Program-made: the position numbers and the translations under genes
Notes under the pieces: model-generated
Database searches by the model: none
What the model saw: only the letters and a program-made list of their open reading frames with translations
Told to the model about the DNA's origin: nothing
Part shown: positions 15,901-25,540 of the stretch, piece by piece
Position numbering within the stretch: the stretch's first letter is position 1
Layout: each line of letters starts with the position of its first letter
Origin: Pseudolabrys sp.
GTDB lineage: Bacteria; Pseudomonadota; Alphaproteobacteria; Rhizobiales; Xanthobacteraceae
Assembly (NCBI GenBank): GCA_022841665.1
Contig: JALHRB010000039.1
Location: 1 to 37,129, forward strand
Reading direction: 5' to 3'
DNA length: 37,129 nt

Positions 15901-18342
15901 ATGCTGGAGCTATATAATTGCATCGTCGTCGACCATGACCTACGCCTGATCGCGCTCGCCGCCTTCGTCTGCTTTCTGGCGAGCGGCGTTGCCATCAGCC
16001 TGTTTCACCGCGCGCGCGCGATGGCGGGGCGCAAGAGGCTGATCTGGTGGGGCCTGAACGCAACCGCAGCCGGCTGCGGCATCTGGGCGACGCACTTCAT
16101 CGCAATGCTCGCCTACACGCCGGCGGTCGGCGCCGGCTACGATCTCGCATTGACGGGCCTGTCGCTACTGATTGCGGTGCTCATCACCGGCTCCGGTCTC
16201 GGCATCGTATTGCTCAATGCCAATCGCTGGACCGCGCTCGCTGGCGGGGCGGTTGTCGGCAGCGGCATTGCCGCTATGCATTACACCGGCATGATGGCTC
16301 TTGAACTCGCGGGCCGCGTCACCTGGTCGCCCGGGACGCTGTTCGCCTCTGTCGCGCTGGGTATCGCTTTCGGCGCGACGGCGATGTTCTTTGCCACTAA
16401 GCGTGACGACTGGCGCACGACGTTGCCAGCATCCGTGTTCCTTACGCTCGCCATTGTCGGCATGCATTTCACGGGCATGAGCGCAGTCCGCGTCCTTCCC
16501 GAGCCGACGCTGACCGCGGGCGCGCTTTCACTTGCGCCGGAATCGTTTTCGCTGCTGATCGCGAGCGCGACGACGGTCATTCTCGGCATGTGCCTGGTGG
16601 CGGCCCTCAGCAACCGCAAGTGGGAAAGCAAGCTAAGGCAGCAAAAGAATTTCCTCGACGCCACGCTGGAGACCATGTCTCAGGGTCTGTGCGTGTTCGA
16701 CGCCAGCGGCCGTATCCTGATGTTCAACGACCGCTATAGCAAAATGGTCGGCATACCCGCCGCCGCCTTGCGCGGTTTATCGCTGATCGACGTGGTTCGC
16801 CGGCGCGAAGGGCTGGAAATTTCGCCCGAAGAATTCGTCGCCGGCGTGCTGGCTTCGGCGCGCGATGGAAAATGCAGCTCGCGTACGATAAAAACCGCGT
16901 CCGGCCGCTTGCTGCGCGTTGTCGAGCAACCGCGGCCCGAAGGCGGCTGGGTGGCCACGCTCGAAGACATCACCGAATGGCTCGAACAGCAGGCGCGCAT
17001 TGCGCATATGGCTCATCACGACGCCCTGACCGATCTTGCCAATCGGACGCAACTGGTCGAGAAACTCAAGGATCTGCTGACCAGTCTGCCGGCGCAGGGC
17101 TGTCTGGCTGTGCATTTCATCGATCTAGATCGCTTCAAGAAAGTCAATGATACGCTTGGCCACGATGCAGGTGACTACCTGCTCAAGTCGATCGCCGAAA
17201 GGCTGCGCGCGCAAGCGGGCCCCGACGACGTGGTGGCGCGGCTGGGCGGTGACGAGTTTGTGGTTGTGCAAAGCGCCGTCCAGGGCGATGAGGTCGCCGA
17301 AGCCTTCGCGAAGCGTCTCGTCGCCGCAGTGAAGGCCCCGCTGAAATACAAGGAGCAAAGCATCCATGCGGACATCAGCGTCGGCATAGCGCTCGCGCCT
17401 CGGGATGGCAGTTCGGCCGACCGGCTACTGAAAAGCGCCGATCTCGCGCTATACAAGGCCAAGTCCGAGGGGCGCGACTGCGTGCGCTTCTTCGCGCCCG
17501 AGATGGACATGGAATTGCAATCCAGGATCAAGCTCGAGCGGACTATCCGCAATGCAATCGAGCATGGCCTTTTCGAACTGCATTATCAGCCGATTTTTGA
17601 AATGTCAGGCCGCCGTCTCGCCGGTTTCGAGGCGCTCATTCGCCTGCCGGGCGAAGATGGGGCGCTCATCCCGCCGCTCGATTTCATTCCACTTGCCGAG
17701 GAACTGCGGCTCATCGACCGGATCGGCGACTGGGTGCTGCGCGAAGCCTGCCGCAACGCTGCAACATGGCCCGACGATCTGACCATTTCAGTCAACCTGT
17801 CGCCCGCGCAGTTTCTCAACGGCAGCATCAGCGAAACGGTCGCGTCCGCTTTGCGCGAGGCCGGCCTCGCGGCGCACAGGCTCGAACTTGAGATTACCGA
17901 AAATCTCCTGCTCAGCAGCACTGAGGCGATCATGGCGGAGCTTCGCAAGCTCAAGGCCATGGGTGTAGCAATTGTGATGGACGATTTTGGCACCGGCTAC
18001 TCGAGCCTGAGCTACCTCTGGAAATTCCCGTTCGACAAGATCAAGATCGACCGCAGCTTCATGCAGGGCCTCGACCGCTCCGGCCGCGACGCGGAAACCG
18101 TCGTCAAGACGATCATCGCGCTCGGCCGCGAGCTCAATATCCGCGTCACGGTCGAAGGCGTCGAAACCGCGCGGCAGGCGTCGTTCCTCGAAGAGGCGGA
18201 GAGCGACCAGGCGCAGGGCTATTTCTTCGGCCGGCCGGTGCCCGCGGCCGAACTCGGCAGCAAAATTCTCGCTGACTTCCAGCAGAAGAACGCGGCGGCA
18301 GCGCAGGAGCCGAAGCTCAAGCTCGTCGCGGCGGCGGGCTGA
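15901..18342 (+). CDS. MHYT-PAS-GGDEF-EAL cyclic-di-GMP signalling protein
   Basis: An 813-residue membrane sensor. Residues 1 to about 235 form an integral MHYT domain with its three repeats (THFIAML, MHYTGM, MHFTGM), thought to bind copper or sense a diatomic gas. A PAS domain follows (about 250-360), then a GGDEF domain with the intact motif at residues 449-453, then an EAL domain with EALIRL (577-579), DDFGTGYSSL, KIKIDRSF and VEGVET, all catalytic positions present. The usual RxxD inhibitory site before GGDEF is replaced by GPDD. It could make or degrade cyclic di-GMP. AAGGAG lies six bases before the ATG. It lies between lrp and greA without operon partners. Confidence 0.94.
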   Translation: MLELYNCIVVDHDLRLIALAAFVCFLASGVAISLFHRARAMAGRKRLIWWGLNATAAGCGIWATHFIAMLAYTPAVGAGYDLALTGLSLLIAVLITGSGLGIVLLNANRWTALAGGAVVGSGIAAMHYTGMMALELAGRVTWSPGTLFASVALGIAFGATAMFFATKRDDWRTTLPASVFLTLAIVGMHFTGMSAVRVLPEPTLTAGALSLAPESFSLLIASATTVILGMCLVAALSNRKWESKLRQQKNFLDATLETMSQGLCVFDASGRILMFNDRYSKMVGIPAAALRGLSLIDVVRRREGLEISPEEFVAGVLASARDGKCSSRTIKTASGRLLRVVEQPRPEGGWVATLEDITEWLEQQARIAHMAHHDALTDLANRTQLVEKLKDLLTSLPAQGCLAVHFIDLDRFKKVNDTLGHDAGDYLLKSIAERLRAQAGPDDVVARLGGDEFVVVQSAVQGDEVAEAFAKRLVAAVKAPLKYKEQSIHADISVGIALAPRDGSSADRLLKSADLALYKAKSEGRDCVRFFAPEMDMELQSRIKLERTIRNAIEHGLFELHYQPIFEMSGRRLAGFEALIRLPGEDGALIPPLDFIPLAEELRLIDRIGDWVLREACRNAATWPDDLTISVNLSPAQFLNGSISETVASALREAGLAAHRLELEITENLLLSSTEAIMAELRKLKAMGVAIVMDDFGTGYSSLSYLWKFPFDKIKIDRSFMQGLDRSGRDAETVVKTIIALGRELNIRVTVEGVETARQASFLEEAESDQAQGYFFGRPVPAAELGSKILADFQQKNAAAAQEPKLKLVAAAG

Positions 18343-18396
18343 GCGAAGGGCGGCGCTTTCGGCCACGGTGCCGATGGCGTGATAGTCAGGCGCGAG

Positions 18397-18789
18397 TCAG
18401 ATCACCTCGCGCTTGCCGTCCGAGTACGTCACCTTCACCGTCACCGTGCCTTCGTTGAGCAGCCACGGCCGCACCGTGTAGCTGCGCGCGCCCGCTTTGT
18501 GCATCGGGTCGGAGGCCGCGATCGCCTTGGCCTCGGCCAGCGAGCCGGCGCGGATGATCACCATGCCTTCGCCTTCCCAGGCATCCTCGGCGTCGTTCCA
18601 GAAGGGGCCGGCGCCGAACATGATGCCGCGCCGCTCCAGATCGATCTGGAAGTCGAGATGCTCCTTGAGATTGGCCATGATCGGCTCCATGCCTTGGGTC
18701 GGCGTGGTGAACACGACGTAGAGCTGCTTGCGCAGCATGCCCTCGCAGGCCTTGAGAATGTCCTTGGCGGGAATCGGCGGCATGCTCAT
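18397..18789 (-). CDS. YciI family protein
   Basis: A 130-residue cytoplasmic protein of the ferredoxin-like YciI fold. It contains LYVVFTTPTQGMEPIMANLK and HLDFQIDLERRGIMFGAGPF, followed by AGSLAEAKAIAASDPMHKAGARS, where the Asp-Pro and His positions match the putative active site of YciI-like proteins. The family's reaction is mostly unknown; some members act on chlorinated aromatics or pigments. The ATG at 18789 has GGAG nine bases upstream; a second ATG two codons on is possible. It lies downstream of greA on the same strand but behind a terminator, so it is probably transcribed separately. Confidence 0.85.
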   Translation of the reverse strand: MSMPPIPAKDILKACEGMLRKQLYVVFTTPTQGMEPIMANLKEHLDFQIDLERRGIMFGAGPFWNDAEDAWEGEGMVIIRAGSLAEAKAIAASDPMHKAGARSYTVRPWLLNEGTVTVKVTYSDGKREVI

Positions 18790-18849
18790 GTTTCGCGCTC
18801 CCTCGTGTCCGGTTTTTGTGCGCGAATACTAGCCACGGCGTGACAGCCG

Positions 18850-18884
18850 GCAAAACGAAATCGCCGGGCGCAGGGCCCGGCGAT
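18850..18884 (-). terminator. Rho-independent terminator after greA
   Basis: Minus-strand stem ATCGCCGGGC with GCCCGGCGAT (18860-18869 and 18875-18884, 5-base loop) followed leftward by TTTCGTTTTG. It lies about 30 bases after the greA stop codon. Confidence 0.75.
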
Positions 18885-18916
18885 GTCGCGTCTATGCGAA
18901 GCGAAAAGGGCGCGAC

Positions 18917-19393
18917 TCAGCGCCACTCCACCTTCTTGATCTCGTAGGCCTTGGCGCCGCCCGGCGCGTTGACCTCGACGGTGGCGCCCTTGGCCTTGCC
19001 GATCAGCGCCTTGGCGAGCGGCGAGGTGATGGAGATGCGGCCCTTCTTGGCGTCCGCTTCCGGCTCGCCGACGATCTGCCACACCTTCTTCTCGTCGGTG
19101 TCCTCGTCCACCAGCGTCACCGTGGCGCCGAACTTGATGGTGTCGCCCGACAGCTTGGACACGTCGATGATGTCGGCGCGCGCGAGCTTGTCCTCGAGCT
19201 CGGCGATGGCGCCCTCGTTCAGCGACTGCTGTTCCTTGGCGGCGTGATACTCGGCGTTCTCCGACAAATCGCCGTGCGTGCGCGCGTCGGTGATCTGCTG
19301 GATGATGCGCGGCCGCTCCACCTGCTGGCGGTGCTTGAGGTCGTTCTCCAGCGCCGTGTAGCCGGCGGCCGTCATGGGAATCTTCTCGACCAT
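18917..19393 (-). CDS. greA: Transcript cleavage factor GreA
   Basis: A 158-residue protein, the standard GreA length. The N-terminal coiled coil (about 10-75) carries the acidic tip [20 protein letters not shown], whose Asp and Glu enter the RNA polymerase secondary channel and stimulate cleavage of backtracked RNA. The C-terminal globular FKBP-like domain ends in [11 protein letters not shown]. The ATG at 19393 follows a clear GGAGGAG; in-frame sequence upstream is less plausible. It follows carB on the same strand by about 250 bases with a weak terminator between; carB-greA adjacency is common in this order. Confidence 0.97.
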   Translation of the reverse strand: MVEKIPMTAAGYTALENDLKHRQQVERPRIIQQITDARTHGDLSENAEYHAAKEQQSLNEGAIAELEDKLARADIIDVSKLSGDTIKFGATVTLVDEDTDEKKVWQIVGEPEADAKKGRISITSPLAKALIGKAKGATVEVNAPGGAKAYEIKKVEWR

Positions 19394-19540
19394 CTCATCT
19401 CCTCCTGGCGGGCGCCCGAAACAACTTGTCGCGCCTGTCGCGCCGCCAAGCCCTTCCACCCTTCAAAAACAGCCTTCAACCACTCGTAATTCGACTCCGG
19501 CCGCGGTTTGCGCGCCGGAGTCCTTCACAGCCGGGACCGG

Positions 19541-19566
19541 TAAAAGAAACCCCGGCCGCGCCGGGT
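19541..19566 (-). terminator. Probable terminator after carB
   Basis: On the minus strand AACCCGGC and GCCGGGGTT (19548-19566, one bulge) pair and are followed by TTCTTTTA. It lies about 75 bases after the carB stop codon. It is weaker than the other terminators in the window. Confidence 0.5.
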
Positions 19567-19642
19567 TGCCCCGCGCGACCGTGAACTTCCCGGCCTAACT
19601 CTCGCCGTCGCTTTTTTGGTCCGCACCTGTCGGAAAAGCGCG

Positions 19643-22600
19643 TCAGGTCGAACCGTGCTCGTAGCTTTGCAGCGCGCGAACCTCGAGGTCGCCCCCGAGA
19701 TAGGCTTTAATGCCCTGCGCCGCGGCGACGGCACCCGAAAGAGTGGTGTAGTACGGTACTTTATGCAAGAGGGCGGCATGGCGCAGGGAGCGGCTGTCCG
19801 CCAGCGCGGTGGCCCCCTCGGTGGTGTTGAAAACGAGCTGAACCCCGCCGTTTTTGATGGCGTCCACGATATGGGGCCGCCCTTCCAGCACCTTGTTGAT
19901 CTTGGCCGCCTGCACCCCTTGTTCCGCCAGGTAACGCTGGGTTCCCGAGGTGGCGATGGTCTTGAAGCCGAGCGAGGCCAAAAGCTTCACCGCCGGCAGG
20001 ATGCGCGGCTTGTCGGCGTCCTTGACCGAGACGAACACCGTGCCTGAGCGCGGCAGGTTGGTGCCGCCGCCGATCTGGCTCTTGGCGAAGGCGATCTCGA
20101 AAGATTGGTCGAGCCCCATGACCTCGCCGGTCGACTTCATCTCCGGGCCGAGTACGGTGTCGACGCCCGGGAAGCGCGCGAACGGGAACACGGCTTCCTT
20201 CACCGCCCGGTGCTTGTACTTCGGCGGCGTCAGCTTGAAGCTCGCCAGCGTCTCGCCGGCCATGATGCGGGCGGCGATCTTGGCCACCGGCAGACCGATC
20301 ACCTTGGCGACGAAAGGCACCGTGCGCGAAGCGCGCGGGTTCACTTCCAGCACGTAGATCTCGCCGTCCTTGATGGCGTATTGCACGTTCATCAGGCCGC
20401 CGACGTTGAGCGCGAGCGCGAGCGCGCGCGTCTGCCGCTCCAGCTCGGCGATAGTCTTTTCGTCGAGCGAATGCGGCGGCAGCGCGCAAGCCGAGTCGCC
20501 GGAGTGGATGCCGGCTTCCTCGATGTGTTCCATGATGCCGGCGATGAAGGTGTCCTTGCCGTCGGCCAGGCAATCGACGTCCACCTCGGTGGCGTCGGAC
20601 AGATAGCGGTCGATCAGCAGCGGGCTCTTCTTCGACACCACCAGCTCGGACGGCTTGTTGAGGTCGCCCGTGAGCCGCGCCAGATAGCGGTCGAGCTGCG
20701 CCGTGTCGCGCACGATCTCCATGGCGCGGCCGCCGAGCACGTAAGACGGGCGGATCACCACCGGATAGCCGATCTCTTCGGCGATGGCGCGCGCCGCGTC
20801 CGGCGACGTGGCGATGCCGTTCTGCGGCTGGCGCAGTTTCAGCTTGTCGAGCAGCTTCTTGAAGCGGTCGCGGTCTTCCGCCAGGTCGATGGCGTCCGGC
20901 GACGTGCCGAGGATCGGCACGTTCGCTTTCTCCAGCGCCTCGGCGAGCTTGAGCGGCGTCTGCCCGCCGAACTGCACGATCACGCCGTGCAGCGTGCCGT
21001 TGCTGCGCTCGGTGTCGATGATTTCCAGCACGTCCTCCGGCGTGAGCGGCTCGAAATAGAGCCGGTCGGAGGTGTCGTAGTCGGTCGACACCGTCTCCGG
21101 ATTGCAGTTGACCATGATGGTCTCGTAGCCGACTTCCTTCAGCGCGAAGCAGGCGTGGCAGCAACAGTAATCGAACTCGATGCCCTGGCCGATGCGGTTC
21201 GGCCCGCCGCCGAGGATGATGACCTTCTTCTTGTCCGACGGCCGTGCCTCGTCGGCGAGCTTGCCGGCGAACGGCGTCTCGTAGGTGGAGTACATGTAGG
21301 CGGTCGGCGAGGCGAACTCGGCGGCGCAGGTGTCGATGCGCTTGAACACCGGGCGCACGTTGAGGCCGCGGCGCTTGTCCTTCACCGTGTCGGCGTCGGT
21401 GCCGGTGAGCTTGGCGAGCCGCTTGTCGGAAAAGCCCATGGCCTTCAGCCGCCGGAACGGCCCGGCCGTCGTCGGCAGGCCCTTGGCCTTGATCTCGGCC
21501 TCGGTCTCGACGATGCCGCGCAATTCGGCCAGGAACCACGGGTCGATGCGGCAGGCGTTGTGGATCAGCTCGTCGGAGGCGCCCAGCCGCATCGCCTGCG
21601 CGACCTTCAACAGCCGCTCCGGCGTCGGCGTGCCGAGCGCGGCGCGGATGGCGTTCTTGTTGTCGGCGTCGTCGATGCCTTTGGCGCGGTCGAAGCCCTC
21701 GATCTCGATCTCGTCGAGCCCGGTGAGGCCGGTCTCGAGCGAGCGCAGCGCCTTCTGCAAGGATTCCTGGAAGGTGCGGCCGATCGCCATCGCTTCGCCC
21801 ACCGACTTCATCGAGGTGGTGAGTACCGGTGAGGCGCCGGGGAATTTCTCGAAGGCAAAACGCGGAATCTTGGTGACCACGTAGTCGATGGTCGGCTCGA
21901 ACGAGGCCGGCGTCGCGCCGCCGGTGATGTCGTTGGCGATTTCGTCGAGCGTGTATCCGACGGCGAGCTTGGCCGCGACCTTAGCGATCGGGAAGCCGGT
22001 CGCCTTGGAGGCGAGCGCCGACGAGCGCGACACGCGCGGATTCATTTCGATGACGATCAGCCGCCCATCGGCCGGATTGACCGCGAACTGCACGTTGGAG
22101 CCGCCGGTCTCGACGCCGATCTCGCGCAGCACCGCCAGCGAGGCGTCGCGCATCATCTGGTATTCTTTGTCGGTCAGGGTCAGCGCCGGCGCGATGGTGA
22201 TCGAGTCGCCGGTGTGCACGCCCATCGGATCGACGTTCTCGATCGAACAGATGATGATGCAGTTGTCGTTTTTGTCGCGCACCACCTCCATCTCGTACTC
22301 TTTCCAGCCGAGCACGCTCTCTTCGATCAGCACTTCGTCGGTGGGCGAAGCGTCGATGCCGCCTTCGACGATGTCGATGAACTCGGCGCGGTTGTAGGCG
22401 ATGCCGCCGCCGGTGCCGCCCATGGTAAACGACGGACGAATGATGGCCGGCAGGCCGATGTCGTCGAGGGCTTCGAGCGCCTGCGACAGCGTCTTGACGT
22501 GGTGCGAGCGCGGCGTCGACAGGCCGATCTTGGTCATCGCCTCGCGGAACAGCTCGCGGTCCTCGGCCTTGTCGATCGCCTCGGCGGTGGCGCCGATCAT

Positions 22601-22942
22601 CTGGACGTTGAACTTGTCGAGCGTGCCCATCTTCTTGAGCGACAGCGCGCAGTTGAGCGCGGTCTGCCCGCCCATGGTCGGCAAGAGCGCGTCCGGGCGC
22701 TCCTTCTCGATGATCTTGGCGACGATCTCGGGCGTGATCGGCTCGATATAGGTGGCGTCGGCCAGATCCGGGTCGGTCATGATCGTGGCCGGATTGGAAT
22801 TGACCAGGATGACCCGGTAGCCCTCTTCCTTGAGCGCCTTGCAGGCCTGGGTTCCGGAATAGTCGAATTCGCAGGCCTGGCCGATGACGATCGGCCCGGC
22901 GCCGATGATGAGGATCGATTTGATGTCTGTGCGTTTGGGCAT
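19643..22942 (-). CDS. carB: Carbamoyl-phosphate synthase large subunit
   Basis: A 1099-residue enzyme of the expected length. It holds two ATP-grasp halves: residues 1 to about 400 (carboxyphosphate; [34 protein letters not shown]) and about 560 to 950 (carbamate phosphorylation; [37 protein letters not shown]). An oligomerisation domain lies between them and a C-terminal methylglyoxal-synthase-like allosteric domain (about 955-1099) that binds effectors such as UMP or ornithine. With CarA it makes carbamoyl phosphate from bicarbonate, ATP and glutamine-derived ammonia for arginine and pyrimidines. carA is about 4 kb upstream on the same strand, separated by unrelated genes. Confidence 0.98.
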   Translation of the reverse strand: MPKRTDIKSILIIGAGPIVIGQACEFDYSGTQACKALKEEGYRVILVNSNPATIMTDPDLADATYIEPITPEIVAKIIEKERPDALLPTMGGQTALNCALSLKKMGTLDKFNVQMIGATAEAIDKAEDRELFREAMTKIGLSTPRSHHVKTLSQALEALDDIGLPAIIRPSFTMGGTGGGIAYNRAEFIDIVEGGIDASPTDEVLIEESVLGWKEYEMEVVRDKNDNCIIICSIENVDPMGVHTGDSITIAPALTLTDKEYQMMRDASLAVLREIGVETGGSNVQFAVNPADGRLIVIEMNPRVSRSSALASKATGFPIAKVAAKLAVGYTLDEIANDITGGATPASFEPTIDYVVTKIPRFAFEKFPGASPVLTTSMKSVGEAMAIGRTFQESLQKALRSLETGLTGLDEIEIEGFDRAKGIDDADNKNAIRAALGTPTPERLLKVAQAMRLGASDELIHNACRIDPWFLAELRGIVETEAEIKAKGLPTTAGPFRRLKAMGFSDKRLAKLTGTDADTVKDKRRGLNVRPVFKRIDTCAAEFASPTAYMYSTYETPFAGKLADEARPSDKKKVIILGGGPNRIGQGIEFDYCCCHACFALKEVGYETIMVNCNPETVSTDYDTSDRLYFEPLTPEDVLEIIDTERSNGTLHGVIVQFGGQTPLKLAEALEKANVPILGTSPDAIDLAEDRDRFKKLLDKLKLRQPQNGIATSPDAARAIAEEIGYPVVIRPSYVLGGRAMEIVRDTAQLDRYLARLTGDLNKPSELVVSKKSPLLIDRYLSDATEVDVDCLADGKDTFIAGIMEHIEEAGIHSGDSACALPPHSLDEKTIAELERQTRALALALNVGGLMNVQYAIKDGEIYVLEVNPRASRTVPFVAKVIGLPVAKIAARIMAGETLASFKLTPPKYKHRAVKEAVFPFARFPGVDTVLGPEMKSTGEVMGLDQSFEIAFAKSQIGGGTNLPRSGTVFVSVKDADKPRILPAVKLLASLGFKTIATSGTQRYLAEQGVQAAKINKVLEGRPHIVDAIKNGGVQLVFNTTEGATALADSRSLRHAALLHKVPYYTTLSGAVAAAQGIKAYLGGDLEVRALQSYEHGST

Positions 22943-22963
22943 CTAACTCACTGAAATCGGCAC

Positions 22964-22991
22964 AAAAAAAGGGCGCGCTTTTCGCGCGTCC
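22964..22991 (-). terminator. Rho-independent terminator after the small exported protein
   Basis: On the minus strand GGACGCGC and GCGCGCCC pair (one mismatch) around GAAAA and are followed by TTTTTTT (22970-22964). It lies about 100 bases after the stop of the gene at 23089 and just before carB, so carB has its own promoter or reads past this point. Confidence 0.75.
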
Positions 22992-23088
22992 TTGCCCCCG
23001 CGGCGGTGTAGCCCCGCGCGAGGGCGTGCTTAGACCAGATTCGCCGGGGAGGGAAGGGCGGCCCGCGCCATGCGTCCGCCGCCCGGGC

Positions 23089-23544
23089 CTATTTGAGGCA
23101 GCGCACCTGGGTCTGGCTCAGCGCGCCGCTTGCCGTGCGCCGGCCGTCGCGCACCAGCACCGTGCCGTCCGCCAGGACCGACGAGACCAGGCTGATCGCG
23201 TCCTTGCTCTTGTGCACCGTGACGGTCACGCGCTTCTTGTCGTGCAGCCGCTCCTCCAGATAGGTGAGGCGGTCGCGGCCGCTGCGCTCGGCGCTCAGGA
23301 TGGTGTAGACCGAGGCCGCGTAGTTCGGGCCGTTGTCGTAGGTGAGCATCACGCCATCGCCCCGCCCGGCGGCCAGGGCGTAGATCGCGTGCGTATTGCC
23401 GTTGTCGGCGCTCGGGGGCTGGTCGCAGGAGGGCGCCCAGACTCCGAATAGACCGAATTCGTGGAAGACCTGGCGAACCGATTGGGCCTGCGCGGTCATC
23501 GGCAGCGCGGCCAGCAGCAAGGCAAGGATAAGCGATTTACGCAT
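23089..23544 (-). CDS. Small exported protein of unknown function
   Basis: A 151-residue protein not recognised by family. Residues 1-20 are a clear signal peptide (RKSLILALLLAALPMTAQA), leaving a mature part of about 131 residues, likely periplasmic, with two cysteines (in APSCDQPPS and in the last residues VRCLK) that could form a disulfide. The pattern GVWAPSCDQPPSADNGNTHA suggests a beta-rich domain seen in other small alphaproteobacterial secreted proteins. GGAGG precedes the ATG at 23544; a GTG at 23565 lies upstream of that site and is rejected. It is divergent from the BrkB-type gene. Confidence 0.8.
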   Translation of the reverse strand: MRKSLILALLLAALPMTAQAQSVRQVFHEFGLFGVWAPSCDQPPSADNGNTHAIYALAAGRGDGVMLTYDNGPNYAASVYTILSAERSGRDRLTYLEERLHDKKRVTVTVHKSKDAISLVSSVLADGTVLVRDGRRTASGALSQTQVRCLK

Positions 23545-23695
23545 CACAGCCTCCCCTGTACGCACCGCTAATTTTGCACAACTTTTAGGAGCCGGGAAGT
23601 GCAGCGGGGCGGAACGGGGTGTCGCAGGCGCCGGGACCGGCCGGCTTCAGCCAAGGGACGGCGAAACCAGTGGGCGTTCAAGCGGTTATCGCTCT

Positions 23696-24721
23696 ATGCG
23701 TCTCTTCGACCGAGCTTTTTCCATGATCCGCCACCGTGACGCCCCCGCCTGGGCGGCCGGGCTGGCGCTGATCGGCACCTACGCGCTCGCCACTGTGCTC
23801 CAGCGCGGCCCGCGAAAGCCGGCGCAGCCGTCCGCCCGGCCGCGCGCCGCGGAAAGGGGCTGGCCGTTCTGGCGGCACGTCCTTTACCGCACCTATCGGG
23901 GGATCGGCGACGACCGCCTGCTCGCGCTCGCCGCCGGCGTCGTCTTCTACGGCCTGCTCGCGCTGTTTCCGGCGATCACCGCCTTGGTGTCGAGCTACGG
24001 GCTGTTCGCCGACGTGGCCACGATTTCGGACCATCTGACCTTGATCGCCCGCATCATGCCCGAGAGCGCCTTCGGCATCGTCAACGAGCAGGTCATGCGC
24101 ATCGTCACGCGCACCGCCGGCGACCTGTCGGCCACGTTCTTCATCGGGCTCGGGCTGGCGCTGTGGAGCGCAAACGCCGGCGTGAAGGCGATCATCGACG
24201 CGCTCAACATCGTCTACGGCGTGAAGGAGCGGCGCGGCTTCATCAGGCTCAATCTGGTGTCGCTCGCCTTCACCGTCAGCGCGGTGGTGGGGCTGCTGCT
24301 GTCCTTCGCGGCCATCGTCGTGCTGCCGATCGTGCTCTCGTATCTGCCGCTGTTCGGCTACGACACGGCGGTGGCGACCTGGCTGCGCTGGCCCGCCTTG
24401 CTGCTGCTGCTCTTGTTGGGACTGGCGGTACTCTACCGCTTCGGCCCGAATCTCGAGCGTCCGCGCTGGCGCTGGTTCAGCCCCGGCGCGCTGTTCGCGG
24501 CGCTCGCCTGGCTCGCCGGCTCCGCGCTGCTGTCGTGGTATCTCGGCAGCTTCGCCGACTACGACGCCACCTACGGCTCGCTCGGCGCCGGCATCGGCCT
24601 GATGATGTGGCTCTGGATGACGGCGATCGTGGTGTTGGTCGGCGCCGAATTGAATTCGGAGATCGACGCGGCCATGGGCGCGCTGCCGCCGCCGGAGGAA
24701 GCCTTGGCGCCCGAGGCCTAG
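23696..24721 (+). CDS. YihY/BrkB family inner-membrane protein
   Basis: A 341-residue polytopic protein. After a basic N-terminal region with one hydrophobic stretch come about six membrane helices: around GVVFYGLLALFPAITALVSS, FFIGLGLALWSANAGVKAII, LVSLAFTVSAVVGLLLSFAA, LRWPALLLLLLLGLAVLYRF, ALFAALAWLAGSALLSWYLG and GLMMWLWMTAIVVLVGAELN. This is the YihY/BrkB pattern; the family was once called RNase BN and its transport or other role is not settled. The start is uncertain (ATG at 23696 or 23723; both have weak ribosome sites). Its TAG stop codon shares one base with the palindromic repeat that follows. Confidence 0.9.
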   Translation: MRLFDRAFSMIRHRDAPAWAAGLALIGTYALATVLQRGPRKPAQPSARPRAAERGWPFWRHVLYRTYRGIGDDRLLALAAGVVFYGLLALFPAITALVSSYGLFADVATISDHLTLIARIMPESAFGIVNEQVMRIVTRTAGDLSATFFIGLGLALWSANAGVKAIIDALNIVYGVKERRGFIRLNLVSLAFTVSAVVGLLLSFAAIVVLPIVLSYLPLFGYDTAVATWLRWPALLLLLLLGLAVLYRFGPNLERPRWRWFSPGALFAALAWLAGSALLSWYLGSFADYDATYGSLGAGIGLMMWLWMTAIVVLVGAELNSEIDAAMGALPPPEEALAPEA

Positions 24722-24822
24722 CGCATGATCCCGAAAAGTGGGTACCGGTTTTCGGAAAAGATCATGCGCCAAGATAATGTTAGAGGAGCACGATGATTCA
24801 GCCTAAACGGATCGCGCTCTAG
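24721..24822. repeat. Dispersed Rhizobiales palindromic element
   Basis: GCGCATGATCCCGAAAAGTG at 24721 begins an inverted repeat closed by GATCATGCGC (24760-24769). A second conserved block, GATTCAGCCTAAACGGATCG, leads to CGCTCTAG at 24822. This two-part element, with its ATGATCCCGAAAAGTGGG...CCGGTTTTCGGAAAAGATCATG core, is repeated many times in Bradyrhizobium, Rhodopseudomonas and related genomes. Here it fills the gap between two convergent genes, and its terminal CTCTAG supplies the stop codon of the YqaA gene on the minus strand. Confidence 0.85.
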
Positions 24823-25256
24823 GTCCACTGCAAGGTCAGCGCGGCGAGCACCAGATATCGCCCGACCTTGGCGAGCGTGACCAGCGGCAGGAAGACCGCA
24901 AAAGGCACGCGCAGGATGCCGGCGACCACGGTGAGCGGGTCGCCGACGATGGGCGCCCAGCTCAACAGCAGCGACCACTTGCCGTAGCGGGCGTACCAGC
25001 GCTGGGCGCGCTCCAGCGCCGCGGCCTTGGCCGGAAACCACGGCCGGTCGCGCAAGCGCTCGATGCCGCGGCCGAGCAGCCAGTTGACGACCGATCCAAG
25101 CACGTTGCCCAGGCTCGCCACGGCGATGAGCAGCCACACCGGATAAGAGCCGGAGAGCAGCAGCGCGACCAGCGCCGCTTCCGACTGCATCGGCAGGATG
25201 GTCGCGGCGGCGAGCGCAGTCCCGAACAGGCCGAGGTAGATGAGGAGATCGGTCAT
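24819..25256 (-). CDS. YqaA family (DedA/VTT-like) membrane protein
   Basis: A 145-residue membrane protein with about four hydrophobic segments. It has the DedA-superfamily signature in LPMQSEAALVALLLSG and GNVLGSVVNWLLGRGIERLR, plus the later KWSLLLSWAPIVGDPLTVVA. YqaA proteins are small members of the SNARE-associated/VTT family, related to lipid-carrier flippases; the precise substrate is unknown. Length fits the family. The ATG at 25256 has a poor ribosome site. Its TAG stop lies inside the dispersed palindromic element, so the C-terminus may have been set by insertion of that element. Confidence 0.88.
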   Translation of the reverse strand: MTDLLIYLGLFGTALAAATILPMQSEAALVALLLSGSYPVWLLIAVASLGNVLGSVVNWLLGRGIERLRDRPWFPAKAAALERAQRWYARYGKWSLLLSWAPIVGDPLTVVAGILRVPFAVFLPLVTLAKVGRYLVLAALTLQWT

Positions 25257-25363
25257 GGCATCGGGCGGCCACGCGCGGCGAGGGAGGAAATTGGGTGAGC
25301 GCGGTCTTGGCCCTGCGGACTACCGCACGACAACCTTCGCCTCAACTGGTTTGCCGAGCCGAA

Positions 25364-25540
25364 GCCGCGAAGCTTTCGCCCGCCTTCGCTGAAGCAGCTT
25401 CGGCGGGCAACCTGCGCGGCGCGAAGGCTGGCTTGCCAACCGAAGCGGCGAAGCATTTCGTCCGTCTTCGCGCTATGCGCTACGACGGACACCCGCCTAC
25501 GCGAAGGTCTTGCCCGCCGAAGCCTTGGCGAAGGCGGGTG
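25364..25540. repeat. Cluster of GC-rich palindromes of dispersed-repeat type
   Basis: Three hairpins of related sequence follow one another: CCCGCC...GGCGGG at 25379-25407, GTCCGTC...GACGGAC at 25460-25490 and CCCGCC...GGCGGG at 25513-25538, with GAAGC/CTTCG-rich arms throughout. Sequences such as CGTAGCGCATAGCGCGAAGA are commonly scattered in Bradyrhizobium-like genomes. The cluster lies directly after the 3' end of tRNA-Cys. No gene or integrase is present. Confidence 0.65.

Noticed and set aside
20105-22954. Long plus-strand reading frames opposite carB
   Set aside because: Same reasoning: they mirror codon structure of carB and have low-complexity His/Arg/Val-rich products.
23396-23695. 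N-terminal extension of the BrkB-type protein by 100 residues
   Set aside because: The extension overlaps the divergent exported-protein gene and its translation has no membrane or family features.
25364-25540. Possible CRISPR array from repeated GC-rich hairpins
   Set aside because: Units differ in sequence and spacing, there are no constant-length spacers and no cas genes.
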